The notes beneath the pieces are model-generated. The model ran no database searches. It saw only the letters and a program-made list of their open reading frames with translations, and was not told the origin of the DNA. The translations under genes and the position numbers were made by a program. A DNA stretch of 64,000 nucleotides, from the NCBI RefSeq assembly GCF_000744095.1, contig NZ_JQLI01000001.1, forward strand, positions 4,621,691 through 4,685,690, given 5' to 3'. The stretch comes from Cupriavidus necator A5-1. Lineage in GTDB: Bacteria > Pseudomonadota > Gammaproteobacteria > Burkholderiales > Burkholderiaceae. Each line of letters begins with the position of its first letter. Positions within the stretch are counted from its first letter, which is position 1. Shown here in pieces: positions 25,206-34,425 of this stretch.

Positions 25206-25628
25206 ATGAAGGCTCTTAAGCGTTCGGCTGGCTTGGTGGTGCTGCGTCGCTTTGCCGACCACTGGCACTGCCTGGTTCTACGCGCGTTTCGGAATTGGGA
25301 CCTGCCCAAAGGCTTGCCAGAGCTCGAAGAAGGGCCGCTGCAGGCCGCGTTGCGTGAGACCAAAGAGGAGACTGGGTTGTCTGCGCTCGAGCTTCGTTGG
25401 GGTGAAGACTATCGGGAAACCGAACCCTATGGCCACGTTAAGATTGCGCGCTTTTATCTTGCCTTGTCGCCAAGCGGAGATGTGAGTTTGCCGATTAGCG
25501 CTGAACTCGGCCGTCCAGAGCACCACGAATTTCGCTGGGTTACTTTTGCCGAAGCCCGGCAGCTTCTGCCGGCCCGGTTCGAACCGATTCTCGAATGGGC
25601 GCAGAGTACGGTCGGTATGTCGAACTGA
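25206..25628 (+). CDS. Nudix hydrolase, Ap4A-hydrolase-like
   Basis: The 140-residue protein shows the Nudix box from GLPELEEGP to RETKEETGL (G-x5-E-x7-REUxEExGU). The beginning (SAGLVVLRRF, HWHCLVLRAFRNWDLPKG) and the WDLPKG strand fit the bis(5'-nucleosyl)-tetraphosphatase group. It hydrolyses a nucleoside diphosphate-linked compound; the substrate is not determinable here. The ATG at 25206 follows GGGGGAGAGAAC. It is divergent from the SOS-box gene. Confidence 0.85.
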   Translation: MKALKRSAGLVVLRRFADHWHCLVLRAFRNWDLPKGLPELEEGPLQAALRETKEETGLSALELRWGEDYRETEPYGHVKIARFYLALSPSGDVSLPISAELGRPEHHEFRWVTFAEARQLLPARFEPILEWAQSTVGMSN

Positions 25629-25801
25629 GAGGGTGCCCAAGCGTACCCCACCGCCGAAGTCTTCGGTCACCGAACAGGCAAACGCGGGCAAATGAAAGCT
25701 GAGGAGACCATTCATGTCGCCACCGGTGGGCCTGCACCACAAAGGCCCGCCGAGACTAATTGAGGTGTGGGCTGGGAGGCATTGCCGGCCGCGCGGCACA
25801 G

Positions 25802-26161
25802 CTATCGGGCCACGGCCAGACGTTCGCATCTACTCTTTCCCTCCGCCGCTATACGCCTGTCCAAAAGGTTAAAGACGGAAGGGCTAAACACAGCGCCTCT
25901 CTTCTCAACGTCGTAGAGCAACTCCCGCACCTGTCTCGCATTAAAGTCGTCCCTGGATAGCCGGTTTTGAATACTGGCCATATCGTTAAGCAACGCGGCG
26001 AGCCGCTCCCGTTGCTGATTGACTGCATTAGGCCGCAACCAGCGGACGAGCGTAACTGTTGCCATCACCGCCCAAAAGCCGAGACCGCGCTCCGGGTCGA
26101 TAGCGGAAGCCAGATACGCTGTAAGAAACAACGCCAAGCCCTCTAACAAGACTCGTTTCAT
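25802..26161 (-). CDS. Hypothetical membrane protein
   Basis: The 119-residue protein has two hydrophobic helices near the N-terminus (LEGLALFLTAYLASAI and GFWAVMATVTLVRWL), then a basic helical cytoplasmic part (QQRERLAALLNDMASIQNRL). It is not recognised. The ATG at 26161 was chosen; non-ATG codons upstream are possible. No operon partner. Confidence 0.5.
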   Translation of the reverse strand: MKRVLLEGLALFLTAYLASAIDPERGLGFWAVMATVTLVRWLRPNAVNQQRERLAALLNDMASIQNRLSRDDFNARQVRELLYDVEKRGAVFSPSVFNLLDRRIAAEGKSRCERLAVAR

Positions 26162-26529
26162 TACTTGCCACAACGACTGTTTTACCGCCAGCAACGGTTT
26201 GCTCTTTGGCAGCCAAGGAAGCGAACGTGCGAAGGCGATATGTTTGGCTTCGGCGGGCCGGAGGTCATCGGCGCCTTAAGTCTCTCTTGCTGACAGACCC
26301 GCAAGCCCGATGGGGCCGACTAGCCAGCGTAGTGCTAGCTATCGGTGTGCTCTATGATCAATATCTGGGTGTTGGCGCAGCGATGTCTCTGGGCCGGATG
26401 AGCGATGTCCCAACACGACTTGTGCCGTATATTCTGTAATAAAATCAGTTACTTACTGTTGATATAGAACGACTCAATTGGGCTGATAAAAAACTTTTTC
26501 GTCGAATGAACAGATTCATCCTTGCTTGT

Positions 26530-26547
26530 CTATCTAGTAGTAGATAG
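26530..26547. repeat. Palindrome CTATCTA-GTAG-TAGATAG
   Basis: Seven-base arms with a 4-base centre. Related in sequence to the hairpin at 26661-26686. Confidence 0.6.
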
Positions 26548-26660
26548 TATTCAGGCCATGGACAGCGACGCAGCCGCCACACTAACGGCAGCAACGCAAA
26601 GCGGTCCACGCAATACCAAGCACTTTGTCAGTACCGGAGGCGGTCATTTTTTAGGTCTTT

Positions 26661-26686
26661 GCATCTATCTACTAGAAGATAGATGC
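26661..26686. repeat. Hairpin GCATCTATCT / AGATAGATGC
   Basis: Ten-base perfect arms with a 6-base loop, 103 bases before the repeat-protein start. It shares CTATCTA and AGATAG with 26530-26547, so both may bind one regulator. Confidence 0.6.
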
Positions 26687-26788
26687 ATGCGAGGGCGAGG
26701 AGAGGACTGCTTACTACGCAGTACAGATATTGGCCCTCGATCAGCTACCCAAACCAGCATCGCCCGGCCCCAACGCAAGGAAAAAATC

Positions 26789-27376
26789 ATGAACGCCAAG
26801 ACCATCCTGACCGCCGCTGCTATTGCCGCCGCTTTCGTAACGGGCGTTGCCCAGGCTACCCCGCAAAAGGCCGGCGAAGCGTACAGCTACACCTATCGCG
26901 TCAACGATCAGCGCAGCTCCTTTACGGATGGCGCTCGCATCACCAGCCGTGACGTCTACACCGACGGCGCCCGCATTAGCAATCGCGACGGCCTGACCGC
27001 GAGCATCGGCAACCGTGACGTCTACACCGACGGCGCCCGCATTAGCAATCGCGACGGCCTGACCGCGAGCATCGGCAACCGTGACGTCTACACCGACGGC
27101 GCCCGCATCAGCAATCGCGATGGCCTGACAGCGAGCATCGGCAACCGTGACGTCTACACCGACGGCGCCCGCATTAGCAATCGCGACGGCCTGACCGCGA
27201 GCATCGGCAACCGTGACGTCTACACCGACGGCGCCCGCATCAGCAATCGCGATGGCCTGACAGCGAGCATCAGCAACCGTGACGTCTACACCGACGGCGC
27301 CCGCATCAGCAATCGCGACGGCCTGACAGCGAGCATCGGCAACCGTAACGTCTACACCGACGGCGCGCTGGCCTGA
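26789..27376 (+). CDS. Secreted tandem-repeat protein (22-residue repeats)
   Basis: The 195-residue protein has a clear Sec signal (MNAKTILTAAAIAAAFVTGV, then AQA before ATPQ). Mature residues ~52-195 are six full 22-residue repeats of the type DVYTDGARISNRDGLTAS plus a partial one, preceded by a half repeat (FTDGARITSRD). Each repeat alternates TDGARIS and NRDGLTAS, so acidic Asp and Arg recur evenly. No enzyme motif is seen. I do not recognise a named family; short periplasmic TDGAR-repeat proteins are reported in Cupriavidus relatives only as hypothetical. CAAGGAAAAAATC precedes the ATG. Confidence 0.8.
   Translation: MNAKTILTAAAIAAAFVTGVAQATPQKAGEAYSYTYRVNDQRSSFTDGARITSRDVYTDGARISNRDGLTASIGNRDVYTDGARISNRDGLTASIGNRDVYTDGARISNRDGLTASIGNRDVYTDGARISNRDGLTASIGNRDVYTDGARISNRDGLTASISNRDVYTDGARISNRDGLTASIGNRNVYTDGALA
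26951..27376 (+). repeat. Tandem 66-bp repeat array
   Basis: Units begin GACGTCTACACC at 26951, 27017, 27083, 27149, 27215 and 27281, each 66 bp, with a partial unit at 27347. Units differ at a few silent positions (ATT/ATC, GAC/GAT, ACC/ACA) that form two types arranged A-A-B-A-B plus a mixed sixth unit, evidence of recent unequal exchange. Confidence 0.92.
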
Positions 27377-27603
27377 TACCGGCTCCGGTCGCCATGGCTT
27401 GGCGATGAGCGTATCGCAGACGGTGTCCAATACGAGCACCGCTGCCTATCCACAGGCGAGCCACCGTGAAATCGATCCGGCAGCCTTGAACGGGCCGCTT
27501 TATTGCACTCGCTTTCCCAACTACATTCCTACTGTCGGATGCGCGAGGTGGATGCGGGGCACGACACAGGCGACGAGTAAGAGAACCCTCATAGGAGAGC
27601 ACC

Positions 27604-28350
27604 ATGGGCAAGCTCACGGGTAAGGCAGCGGTCGTCACTGGGGCGTCAAAAGGCATCGGCGCTGCGATAGCGAAGGCGCTCGCGGCCGAAGGCGCGACCG
27701 TCGTCGTGAATTACTCCAGGGGAAAGGCAGATGCCGATAAAGTCGTTGCCGCTATCACGGCCGCAGGCGGGAAGGCGGTCGCAGTCGGCGGCGACGTAAC
27801 TAAACGTGCTGACGCGGAAGCCATAGTCGACACTGCGATCAAGCATTTCGGTCGCCTCGACATCGTCGTCAACAATGCCGGAATTTATGAATTTGCCACG
27901 ATAGAGGAAGTGACGGAAGAGCATTTTCATAAACATTTCGATATTAACGTGTTGGGCACGCTGCTCGTGACCCAGGCGGCAGCCAGGCATCTTGGAGAGG
28001 GCGGCAGCATCATCAACATGGGTTCCGTTGTGAGCCGTACTACTCCTGCGGCAAGTGCCGTCTACAGCGGCACGAAGGGCGCAGTCGATGCGATCACGGG
28101 CGCGCTTGCGCGCGAGCTAGGGCCGCGCAAGATTCGCGTCAATTCCATCAATCCTGGGGTGGTCGTGACCGAAGGTACACATAGTGCGGGAATCATCGGT
28201 TCCGACTTTGATGCTGCAGCCGTTAGCCAGACACCGCTAGGCCGGCTCGGACAGCCGGATGACGTTGCGGCGGTGGCGGTGTTCCTCGCATCGGATGATG
28301 CGCGGTGGCTCACCGGCGAACATTTGATCACAAGCGGCGGCCTTCGCTAG
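27604..28350 (+). CDS. SDR-family oxidoreductase
   Basis: The 248-residue classical short-chain dehydrogenase has the Rossmann motif VTGASKGIGAAIAKALAA, NNAG in DIVVNNAGIYEF, catalytic Ser in NMGSVVSR and Y-x3-K in SAVYSGTKGAVD. The C-terminus (ARWLTGEHLITSGGLR) is typical of 3-oxoacyl-ACP reductase-like and glucose 1-dehydrogenase-like SDRs. The substrate is unknown. CATAGGAGAGCACC before the ATG is a good ribosome-binding site. Monocistronic. Confidence 0.9.
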   Translation: MGKLTGKAAVVTGASKGIGAAIAKALAAEGATVVVNYSRGKADADKVVAAITAAGGKAVAVGGDVTKRADAEAIVDTAIKHFGRLDIVVNNAGIYEFATIEEVTEEHFHKHFDINVLGTLLVTQAAARHLGEGGSIINMGSVVSRTTPAASAVYSGTKGAVDAITGALARELGPRKIRVNSINPGVVVTEGTHSAGIIGSDFDAAAVSQTPLGRLGQPDDVAAVAVFLASDDARWLTGEHLITSGGLR

Positions 28351-29190
28351 CAAGCGAGTTTCAAGCTCTCAAGTCGCGAACGCCCTGTCACGGGGCCACT
28401 TCGCGAGTTCAATGAGCAGTTGTCCAGCCGTTGAGCTTTTCAAATGTGTACCAAAGAAGATTGGCAAACCGCAAAAAAAAATATGCCCAATTTGACTCGA
28501 TGGCCCGAGTCACGTTCAGCGAGTGCCTGATGTCCGTCGGACGTCACGGTGGTGCCGTTTTGTCATACGGCGGCCTTGCGTACCCGCTATCGATGACCTG
28601 AATGAGTCTCATGAATGCTCCATAGGGGCAATGTGGCCGGATAGACGCGCTCGTCAGCAACGCCAGTATTCTTCATTCCGCCATTGATCGAATACACCGA
28701 GGACGAAGTCGATCACCTCGTCAACACGAACCAGCGGGCCTTTGTTTAGATCAGAATAACGTCCTCAATTCAAGGCTGGGAGCTATTTCATAGCTCCGGC
28801 GAGCGCCGGTCGATGCCATACATTCGACGAAATCACAGATGACGCGTCACGGGCTTGCAGTTGACTCTGATCCAGGGATGTGACGGGCATGTGCGCCCGG
28901 TTCAAGGACGCCGAGGGACATAACCTGGATGGGATGGCGACTTGCCGGCATGCCCGCATCATGCGGAAATCAATGCGCCTGTTACTAACTTAACGAGGCA
29001 TTTTCGCGTCGACTTCCGTTGGTCTGCACGTCATCAACAGCCGAATTAGCGGGACTGAACACCGCTGGCTGTGCAAGAGCCTGGAACAGGGAAGCATCAC
29101 ACGCGGGCCGCCCGCGAATCACGCCGAATGAAGCACACGTCGCAAGCGGGTGCGGGCAAACGCCGTCTCTCTTTTTGATATTGACTAAAA
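28351..29190. other. 840-bp stretch with no intact gene
   Basis: No supported gene. On the minus strand near 28654-28750 a short frame (GPLVRVDEVIDFVLGVFDQW, then RNEEYWRC and stop) looks like the end of a lost gene, origin unknown. The right end is the promoter region of the ring-cleavage operon (TTGATATTGAC near 29176). Confidence 0.4.
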
Positions 29191-29203
29191 CGTCAGGATG
29201 ACG
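29191..29203. promoter_or_regulatory. GTCA-N3-TGAC palindrome before the ring-cleavage operon
   Basis: CGTCA-GGA-TGACG, 60 bases upstream of the first start codon. The same core occurs at 57013-57031 and 58783-58799 beside TetR genes, so it is a probable TetR operator. Confidence 0.6.
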
Positions 29204-29263
29204 ATAATGTCGGTAAAACATCGGGTGCCACCTATGGCGGCGCCCGGCCATTCAGGAGACGCC

Positions 29264-30406
29264 ATGACCCGCCCGCCCCGCAGCGTGCTGCGCACGCCGC
29301 CGGCTTTCCCCGAAAGCGCGCTGCCCGCCTTCGTCCAGAAGCTCGACCGGCCCGAAGCCCTGGTCAAGGCCCAGACGCTTGCCTTCCTGATGTTCGAGAA
29401 GCGCGACCTGCGCGCGACGGAGACCTTCCTGACCGATTTCGGCATGCGCCGCGTGTCGCGCACCGGCAGCCGGCTGTTGATGCGGGGCGCCGGCCCCCAG
29501 CCGTGCCTGATGCTGGCGACGCAAGGCCAGCGCTCGCGCTATATCGGCGCGGCCTTTTCGGTGCGCAGCGAGGCAGACCTGCTCCACCTCGAGGCCAACG
29601 CGAATGCGCGCCGCCTGCCGGCCGACGAGATTCCGGGCGGCGGCGCCGGTGTTGAACTGACCGACCCCGCCGGGAACTTGCTGTGGCTGGTGACCGGCCA
29701 ACAGCCGTTCGACCCGCTGCCATTGCGGGACCCGCTGCATTCGCTCACCAATGACCCGGGACAGCTTCGGCGGGTGAACGCTACGGTCCGGCCGCCGCTG
29801 GAGCCCGCAGCCGTGGTCAAGCTCGGCCACGTCGTGCTCCAGACCGTCGACTTTCCCGGCATGGCGCGCTGGTATATGCGTCATCTCGGCCTGATCCCGA
29901 CCGATGTCCAGTATCTGGAGGACGGATCACCCAATCTCTGCTTCTTCCGCCTGGACCTCGGCAGCACGCCCGCGGACCATCACGCCTTCGTGCTCGCCGG
30001 CGGCATCGAGGAGAAATACGAGCACAGCGCATACGAAGTGCTTGACCTCGACGCGCTCGGCCAGGGCCACAACGTGCTGCGCGCGAACGGCCACCGCCAT
30101 ATGTGGGGTATTGGGCGCCATGTGCTCGGCAGCCAGCTGTTCGATTACTGGTTCGATCCGGACGGCATGGAATTCGAGCACTACGCCGACGGCGATGTCT
30201 TCACCGCCGACCGGGAAACCCACTACGTGCCGCTGGAAATGTCCGGCATCTGGGCATGGGGCGACGACGTCCCCGCCAGCATGGGCGTCAAGCGCAATCT
30301 CGCCACGGTGTTCCGGGTTGCGCGGCTGCTGCGCGCCGGCCGGCTCTCGGCCGCGCGGCTGAAGTTGCTTGGGCGCGCGATGATCCAGGCGCGGCCCTGG
30401 CTCTGA
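29264..30406 (+). CDS. VOC-family extradiol-type ring-cleavage dioxygenase
   Basis: The 380-residue protein has two VOC modules, like 2,3-dihydroxybiphenyl and catechol 2,3-dioxygenases. Likely Fe(II) ligands in the second module are His189 (KLGHVVLQTVDF), His240 (PADHHAFVLAG) and Glu305 (MEFEHYADGD). It should open a dihydroxylated ring beside its hydroxyls; the substrate is unknown. The start at 29264 has TCAGGAGACGCC upstream; codons from 29198 are in frame but overlap the operator. First gene of a six-gene operon. The extra ~75-residue basic C-terminus is unusual. Confidence 0.85.
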   Translation: MTRPPRSVLRTPPAFPESALPAFVQKLDRPEALVKAQTLAFLMFEKRDLRATETFLTDFGMRRVSRTGSRLLMRGAGPQPCLMLATQGQRSRYIGAAFSVRSEADLLHLEANANARRLPADEIPGGGAGVELTDPAGNLLWLVTGQQPFDPLPLRDPLHSLTNDPGQLRRVNATVRPPLEPAAVVKLGHVVLQTVDFPGMARWYMRHLGLIPTDVQYLEDGSPNLCFFRLDLGSTPADHHAFVLAGGIEEKYEHSAYEVLDLDALGQGHNVLRANGHRHMWGIGRHVLGSQLFDYWFDPDGMEFEHYADGDVFTADRETHYVPLEMSGIWAWGDDVPASMGVKRNLATVFRVARLLRAGRLSAARLKLLGRAMIQARPWL

Positions 30407-30455
30407 GCCTGCGCTCCCGCTCCCGTACGAACCCCCCTCACGTCAAGGAAAGCAA

Positions 30456-31412
30456 ATGTCCGTCAAAGTCGTCCGATATCTCCACGGCGGCGAGCCCTGC
30501 TGGGGTGTGGTCCACGACCGCCGCATCGCGCCCCTGTCTTGCGGCTCCACCAGCACCGCCGACTTCGTCGCGAACGGCCTCGAAGCTGCGTGGCGCAGCA
30601 CCCCCGACCAGGCCACGCTGCCGCTCGACGCCGTCACGCTGCTGCCGCCGGTCACGTCTGACCGCCAGTTCCTGTGCCAGGGCATCAACTACGCCAGCCA
30701 CGTGCGCGAGTCCGGCATGGACCCCGACAAGATCGGCTTCAACACCCTGTTCACCAAGGCGCCGTCCTGCCTTTCGCCCGCCGACGCCGACGTGGTGCGG
30801 CCGGCGCATGTGCATCTGCTCGACTACGAAATCGAGCTCGGCCTGGTGGTGCGCAAGCCGCTGAGCGGCGCGGTCCACGTCGGCCCGGACCAGCTGCACG
30901 AGTTCCTTGCTGGCGTGACCATCGTCAACGACATTTCGGCGCGCGACGTCCAGCTGCCGCAGGCCCAGTTCTACAAGGGCAAGAGCTACCGCAGCTTCGG
31001 CCCGGTCGGGCCCTTCCTGGTGCTGTTGGACGCCGAGGAATGGCGGCGCTGGCCCGAGTTCCGTATGCAGCTGCATGTTAACGGGCAGCCCCGCCAGGAC
31101 GCCTATTGCGGCGACATGATTTTCAAGCCGCACCAGACGCTTACTGAGATGTCCGCCCTGCACGACCTGCAAGCCGGCGACCTGATCGCCACCGGCACTC
31201 CGGCCGGCTGCGCCGCCCGTGCGCCTGGCAAGCTGGCAATGTGGGTGTTCCGGCATGTGCTGTCCGAGAGCGTGAAGTGGCGCCTCTTCATCAAGAAGGG
31301 CCTGTCGAACCCGGCTTACCTGCGGCCGGGCGACATCATGACCGCTTCGATCCGCACCGACGACGGCGCCATCGACCTGGGTGAACAGCGCAATCGGGTG
31401 GTGGCGTCATGA
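30456..31412 (+). CDS. Fumarylacetoacetate hydrolase-family protein
   Basis: The 318-residue protein has the FAH fold: QGINYASHVRESGM, the metal-binding DYEIELGLVV (Glu pair) and VNDISARDVQLPQAQ with the metal Asp, then LIATGTPAGC. Family members hydrolyse C-C bonds in acylpyruvates or decarboxylate ring-fission products. Position after the dioxygenase suggests it processes the ring-fission product. CAAGGAAAGC lies before the ATG. The stop overlaps the next ATG. Confidence 0.9.
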   Translation: MSVKVVRYLHGGEPCWGVVHDRRIAPLSCGSTSTADFVANGLEAAWRSTPDQATLPLDAVTLLPPVTSDRQFLCQGINYASHVRESGMDPDKIGFNTLFTKAPSCLSPADADVVRPAHVHLLDYEIELGLVVRKPLSGAVHVGPDQLHEFLAGVTIVNDISARDVQLPQAQFYKGKSYRSFGPVGPFLVLLDAEEWRRWPEFRMQLHVNGQPRQDAYCGDMIFKPHQTLTEMSALHDLQAGDLIATGTPAGCAARAPGKLAMWVFRHVLSESVKWRLFIKKGLSNPAYLRPGDIMTASIRTDDGAIDLGEQRNRVVAS

Positions 31413-32431
31413 GCCACAGCTATATCGCCGCCATCGACGGCTTTGGTGATGCCTTCACGTTGCGGCTGCGCGCGGCGCCCTGCCCGCAGCCGCGCCCAGG
31501 CGAGATAGTGGTGCAAGTGGAGGCCGCGGCGGTCAATCCCATCGATGTGCGCCGCCGCGGCGGCTACGGCCGCAGACTTTTCTCTCTCATGGGCGCGGCG
31601 CGCATGCCGCTTGTGCTCGGTAACGATTTTGTCGGAACGGTTTGCGCGGTGGGTCGGGGTGTGACCGGACTGCGCGAAGGCGATGCCGTGTTCGGCGCCA
31701 AGCCGCCATCGAGTGCGGGCACGCATGCTGCCCATGTCACCATGCGCGCCGAACACGCTCGCCTGAGGCCGTCGTCCATCCCGGCCGCCCCCCTGGCGAC
31801 GCTACCGTACAACTTCCTGACCGTGACGCGCGCGTTCGCCGACGCCGGGATCTGCCGCGAGACCGTGAACGGGCGTCCCGTGCTCGTGCACGGCGCGACC
31901 GGTGGCCTGGGCCAGATTGCGGTCTGGTTGCTGCACAGGCTGGGAGCGAGTGTTACCGCCGTCGGCGGAGGTAAAGGGCTCGGTGCTTGCCTGGCCGCTG
32001 GCGCTGACGTACTCGTCGATCGTCACCGCCAGTCGCTGGCGAGCCTGCCGCGGCATTTCGCCACCACCCTGAATTTCGCCAGTTGGGACGACGAAGCGGA
32101 CCTGCTGTACCGGCTGGCGCCCGACGCGGCCGGTCACGCGACCACGGTCCATCCGCTGCTCGGCAACTTCGACCGGCTGGGACTGCTCAGAGGCGGGGTG
32201 GCCACGCTGGTCGGCAAGCGTGGCAAACGCGGCCTGATACCGAAGGGCGCGCGCTATGGGTGGACGACCTTCCGCCCGAACCCTTCGGCCTTGCAGGCAC
32301 TGGCCGATTGCGCCGCGGCGCTGGCGCCTCCCGCGGTGAAGACCTTTACGCTCAGCCAGGCCGGGCAGGCGTTCCTGCACGTCGGGCAAGGCCAACCCGG
32401 GCGGGCCGTCCTGCTGCCAGGGGAACTCTAG
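31409..32431 (+). CDS. MDR-family oxidoreductase (quinone-reductase-like)
   Basis: The 340-residue protein has a GroES-like N-terminal domain (GEIVVQVEAAAVNPIDVRRR; GNDFVGTVCAVGRGV) and a nucleotide-binding motif VHGATGGLGQIAVWLLHRLG. No structural zinc cysteines are seen, so it is zinc-independent. It is probably an NADPH-dependent enone or ketone reductase. Its ATG overlaps the FAH-family stop by four bases, implying coupled translation. Confidence 0.88.
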   Translation: MSHSYIAAIDGFGDAFTLRLRAAPCPQPRPGEIVVQVEAAAVNPIDVRRRGGYGRRLFSLMGAARMPLVLGNDFVGTVCAVGRGVTGLREGDAVFGAKPPSSAGTHAAHVTMRAEHARLRPSSIPAAPLATLPYNFLTVTRAFADAGICRETVNGRPVLVHGATGGLGQIAVWLLHRLGASVTAVGGGKGLGACLAAGADVLVDRHRQSLASLPRHFATTLNFASWDDEADLLYRLAPDAAGHATTVHPLLGNFDRLGLLRGGVATLVGKRGKRGLIPKGARYGWTTFRPNPSALQALADCAAALAPPAVKTFTLSQAGQAFLHVGQGQPGRAVLLPGEL

Positions 32432-32462
32432 AAAAAGACAGGGCCACCACAAGGAGACAAGC

Positions 32463-34391
32463 ATGCCCGATAACACAAACGACCGCGGGACGCGTACCGG
32501 CGGCATCCGGACCCAGGCCGATATCGACGACTTCGAACGCACGCCCTGGCAGGAAAAGCTGCCGGCGCAGAACACTTACGAACTGCTGTGCCGTGCCTGC
32601 GACAGTCATCCGGACAAGACCGCGTTGCGCTTCGTCATGACCGGGGAGGCTGACGCGCCAGACTTTGTCGTCGATTACGCAACCCTCAAGGCGCGCGTGA
32701 CGCAAGCGGCCAACGCCTTCCACCGCGCCGGCATTACAACCGGCACGGCGGTGGCGTTGCTGCTGCCCAATCTGCCCCAGACCCATTACGCCTTGCTGGG
32801 CGCGCAGGCTGCCGGCATCGCCAGTCCCATCAACCCGATGCTGGAGGTCGACTATATCGCCGCCATCGTCAATGAGACAGGGGCGCAAGCGCTGGTCGCC
32901 TGCGCCCCTGTCTCTGACAGCGCGCTGTGGGACAAAGCCGTCGCCGTGGCCGACCGTTGCCCATCGGTGCGGACCCTGTTCGTCGTCAGCGCTGCGCCGT
33001 ACCTTCCTGAAGCGGAGCGTGCGCGGGTTGACGCGGCCTTCGACACGGCGTCAAGGCCGTGCCGCGCGGACGTGAAGATGGTCGGCTTCGACCAGGCGCT
33101 GGCGGCCGAGCCGTCGGACACGCTGGTTTCGAAGCGCCGCATCCTGGCGACTGACCTCTGCTCGCATTTCCATACCGGCGGCACGACCGGCCTGCCCAAA
33201 GTCGCGACCCACACGCATCTCAATGAAGCCTTCGTCGCGTCGATGCTTCAGGCGCTGATCCCGTCGCCAAACACGATCCTGTGCGGCCTGCCGCTGTTCC
33301 ACGTGAACGGCGCGATGATCACCGGCCTTGCCGCGTTCCATGGCGGCTGGGAGGTCGTGATGCTTACGCCCGCCGGCTATCGGGGCCCAGGCGTGATGCC
33401 GAACTTCTGGAAGCTGGTCGAACGATTCCGCGCCACCAGCTTCAGCGGCGTGCCGACGATCTACGCCGCGCTAGCCGATCTGCCGCGGGAAGGCGCCGAC
33501 ATTGCGTCGTTGCGCTTCGCCTTTTGCGGCGCCGCGCCGCTGCCGGCCGAGGTCGCGCGGCGCTTCGAAGCCGCCGCCGGCATTCCGCTGTACGAGGGCT
33601 ACGGTCTGACCGAAGGCGCGTGCGTCTCGGCCCTCAATCCGCCGCAGGGCGAACGTCGCCTCGGCACGGTCGGCCTGCGCCTGCCGCACCAGGCAATCGG
33701 CGCCTGGAAGGTCGACGGCTCCGGCCGCGCCACCGAGCCGTGCGCGCCGGGCGAAACCGGCGTCATCGGCATCAACGGTCCGAATGTGTTTCCCGGCTAT
33801 CTGCGCGAGCAAGATAATCGAGGCATCTGGCTCAATCCGGGATGGCTCAATACCGGCGACCTCGGCCATCTCGATGCCGACGGCTATCTGCATCTGACCG
33901 GCCGCGCCAAGGAGCTGATCATCCGCGGCGGTCACAACATCGATCCGGCGATGATCGAGGACGCGCTGCTGCAGCATCCGGCCGTGGCGATGGCGGCCGC
34001 GGTCGGCCAGCCGGATGCGCACAGCGGGGAATTGCCAGTCGCCTACGTCACGCTCAAGCCAGGCTTCACCCCGGCTGCCGACGAACTGCTGGCGGCGGCG
34101 CGCAACCTCGTGCCGGAACGCGCCGCAGTGCCAGTGCGCATCGACATCCTGCAGGAGATGCCGCTGACCTCCATCGGCAAGGTGGCCCGGGCCGAGCTTC
34201 GCATGCGCGCTGCCGAGCAAGTGTTCCGAGAGATTTTGGCGCAGGCCGGCATGGCCGCCAGCGTGCGCGTGGGGCCGGATATCCGGCGCGGCACCGTCGC
34301 TTTCGTCCAATGCCCCGCCGCGGACGTGGCGCGCGTGCAGGATCTGCTCGGACCGTTTCCGTTTCCTCTCGACTTCAACGGCCCGGTGTGA
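32463..34391 (+). CDS. Acyl-CoA synthetase (AMP-forming)
   Basis: The 642-residue adenylate-forming enzyme has the P-loop SHFHTGGTTGLPKVATHTHL, the A5 motif YEGYGLTEG, the core LNTGDLGHLDADGYLHLTGR and the catalytic Lys region PLTSIGKVARAEL. It should activate a carboxylic acid as its CoA thioester with ATP. Longer than usual by ~60 residues at the C-terminus (DIRRGTVAFVQCPAADVARV). CAAGGAGACAAGC precedes the ATG. The acid is unknown; an aromatic or side-chain acid is likely from context. Confidence 0.92.
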   Translation: MPDNTNDRGTRTGGIRTQADIDDFERTPWQEKLPAQNTYELLCRACDSHPDKTALRFVMTGEADAPDFVVDYATLKARVTQAANAFHRAGITTGTAVALLLPNLPQTHYALLGAQAAGIASPINPMLEVDYIAAIVNETGAQALVACAPVSDSALWDKAVAVADRCPSVRTLFVVSAAPYLPEAERARVDAAFDTASRPCRADVKMVGFDQALAAEPSDTLVSKRRILATDLCSHFHTGGTTGLPKVATHTHLNEAFVASMLQALIPSPNTILCGLPLFHVNGAMITGLAAFHGGWEVVMLTPAGYRGPGVMPNFWKLVERFRATSFSGVPTIYAALADLPREGADIASLRFAFCGAAPLPAEVARRFEAAAGIPLYEGYGLTEGACVSALNPPQGERRLGTVGLRLPHQAIGAWKVDGSGRATEPCAPGETGVIGINGPNVFPGYLREQDNRGIWLNPGWLNTGDLGHLDADGYLHLTGRAKELIIRGGHNIDPAMIEDALLQHPAVAMAAAVGQPDAHSGELPVAYVTLKPGFTPAADELLAAARNLVPERAAVPVRIDILQEMPLTSIGKVARAELRMRAAEQVFREILAQAGMAASVRVGPDIRRGTVAFVQCPAADVARVQDLLGPFPFPLDFNGPV

Positions 34392-34425
34392 ACGCGCCGA
34401 GTCCCCTCCCGTAGAGAAACCGCTC

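Larger units (their letters stand above)
26162..26788. other. AT-rich regulatory region before the repeat-protein gene
   Basis: No supported gene; a plus-strand frame at 26206-26439 is doubtful. The stretch 26430-26560 is much more AT-rich than the surroundings. Two related palindromes, annotated separately, lie at 26530 and 26661. The region probably controls the gene at 26789. Confidence 0.4.

Noticed and set aside
26951..27376. A regular repeat array that might be taken for CRISPR
   Set aside because: The units are directly adjacent without unique spacers and encode a protein.
26741..27439. A minus-strand repeat open frame rich in VGVDVTVADAR
   Set aside because: It is the antisense of the 66-bp repeat array; the plus-strand reading has a signal peptide and ribosome-binding site.
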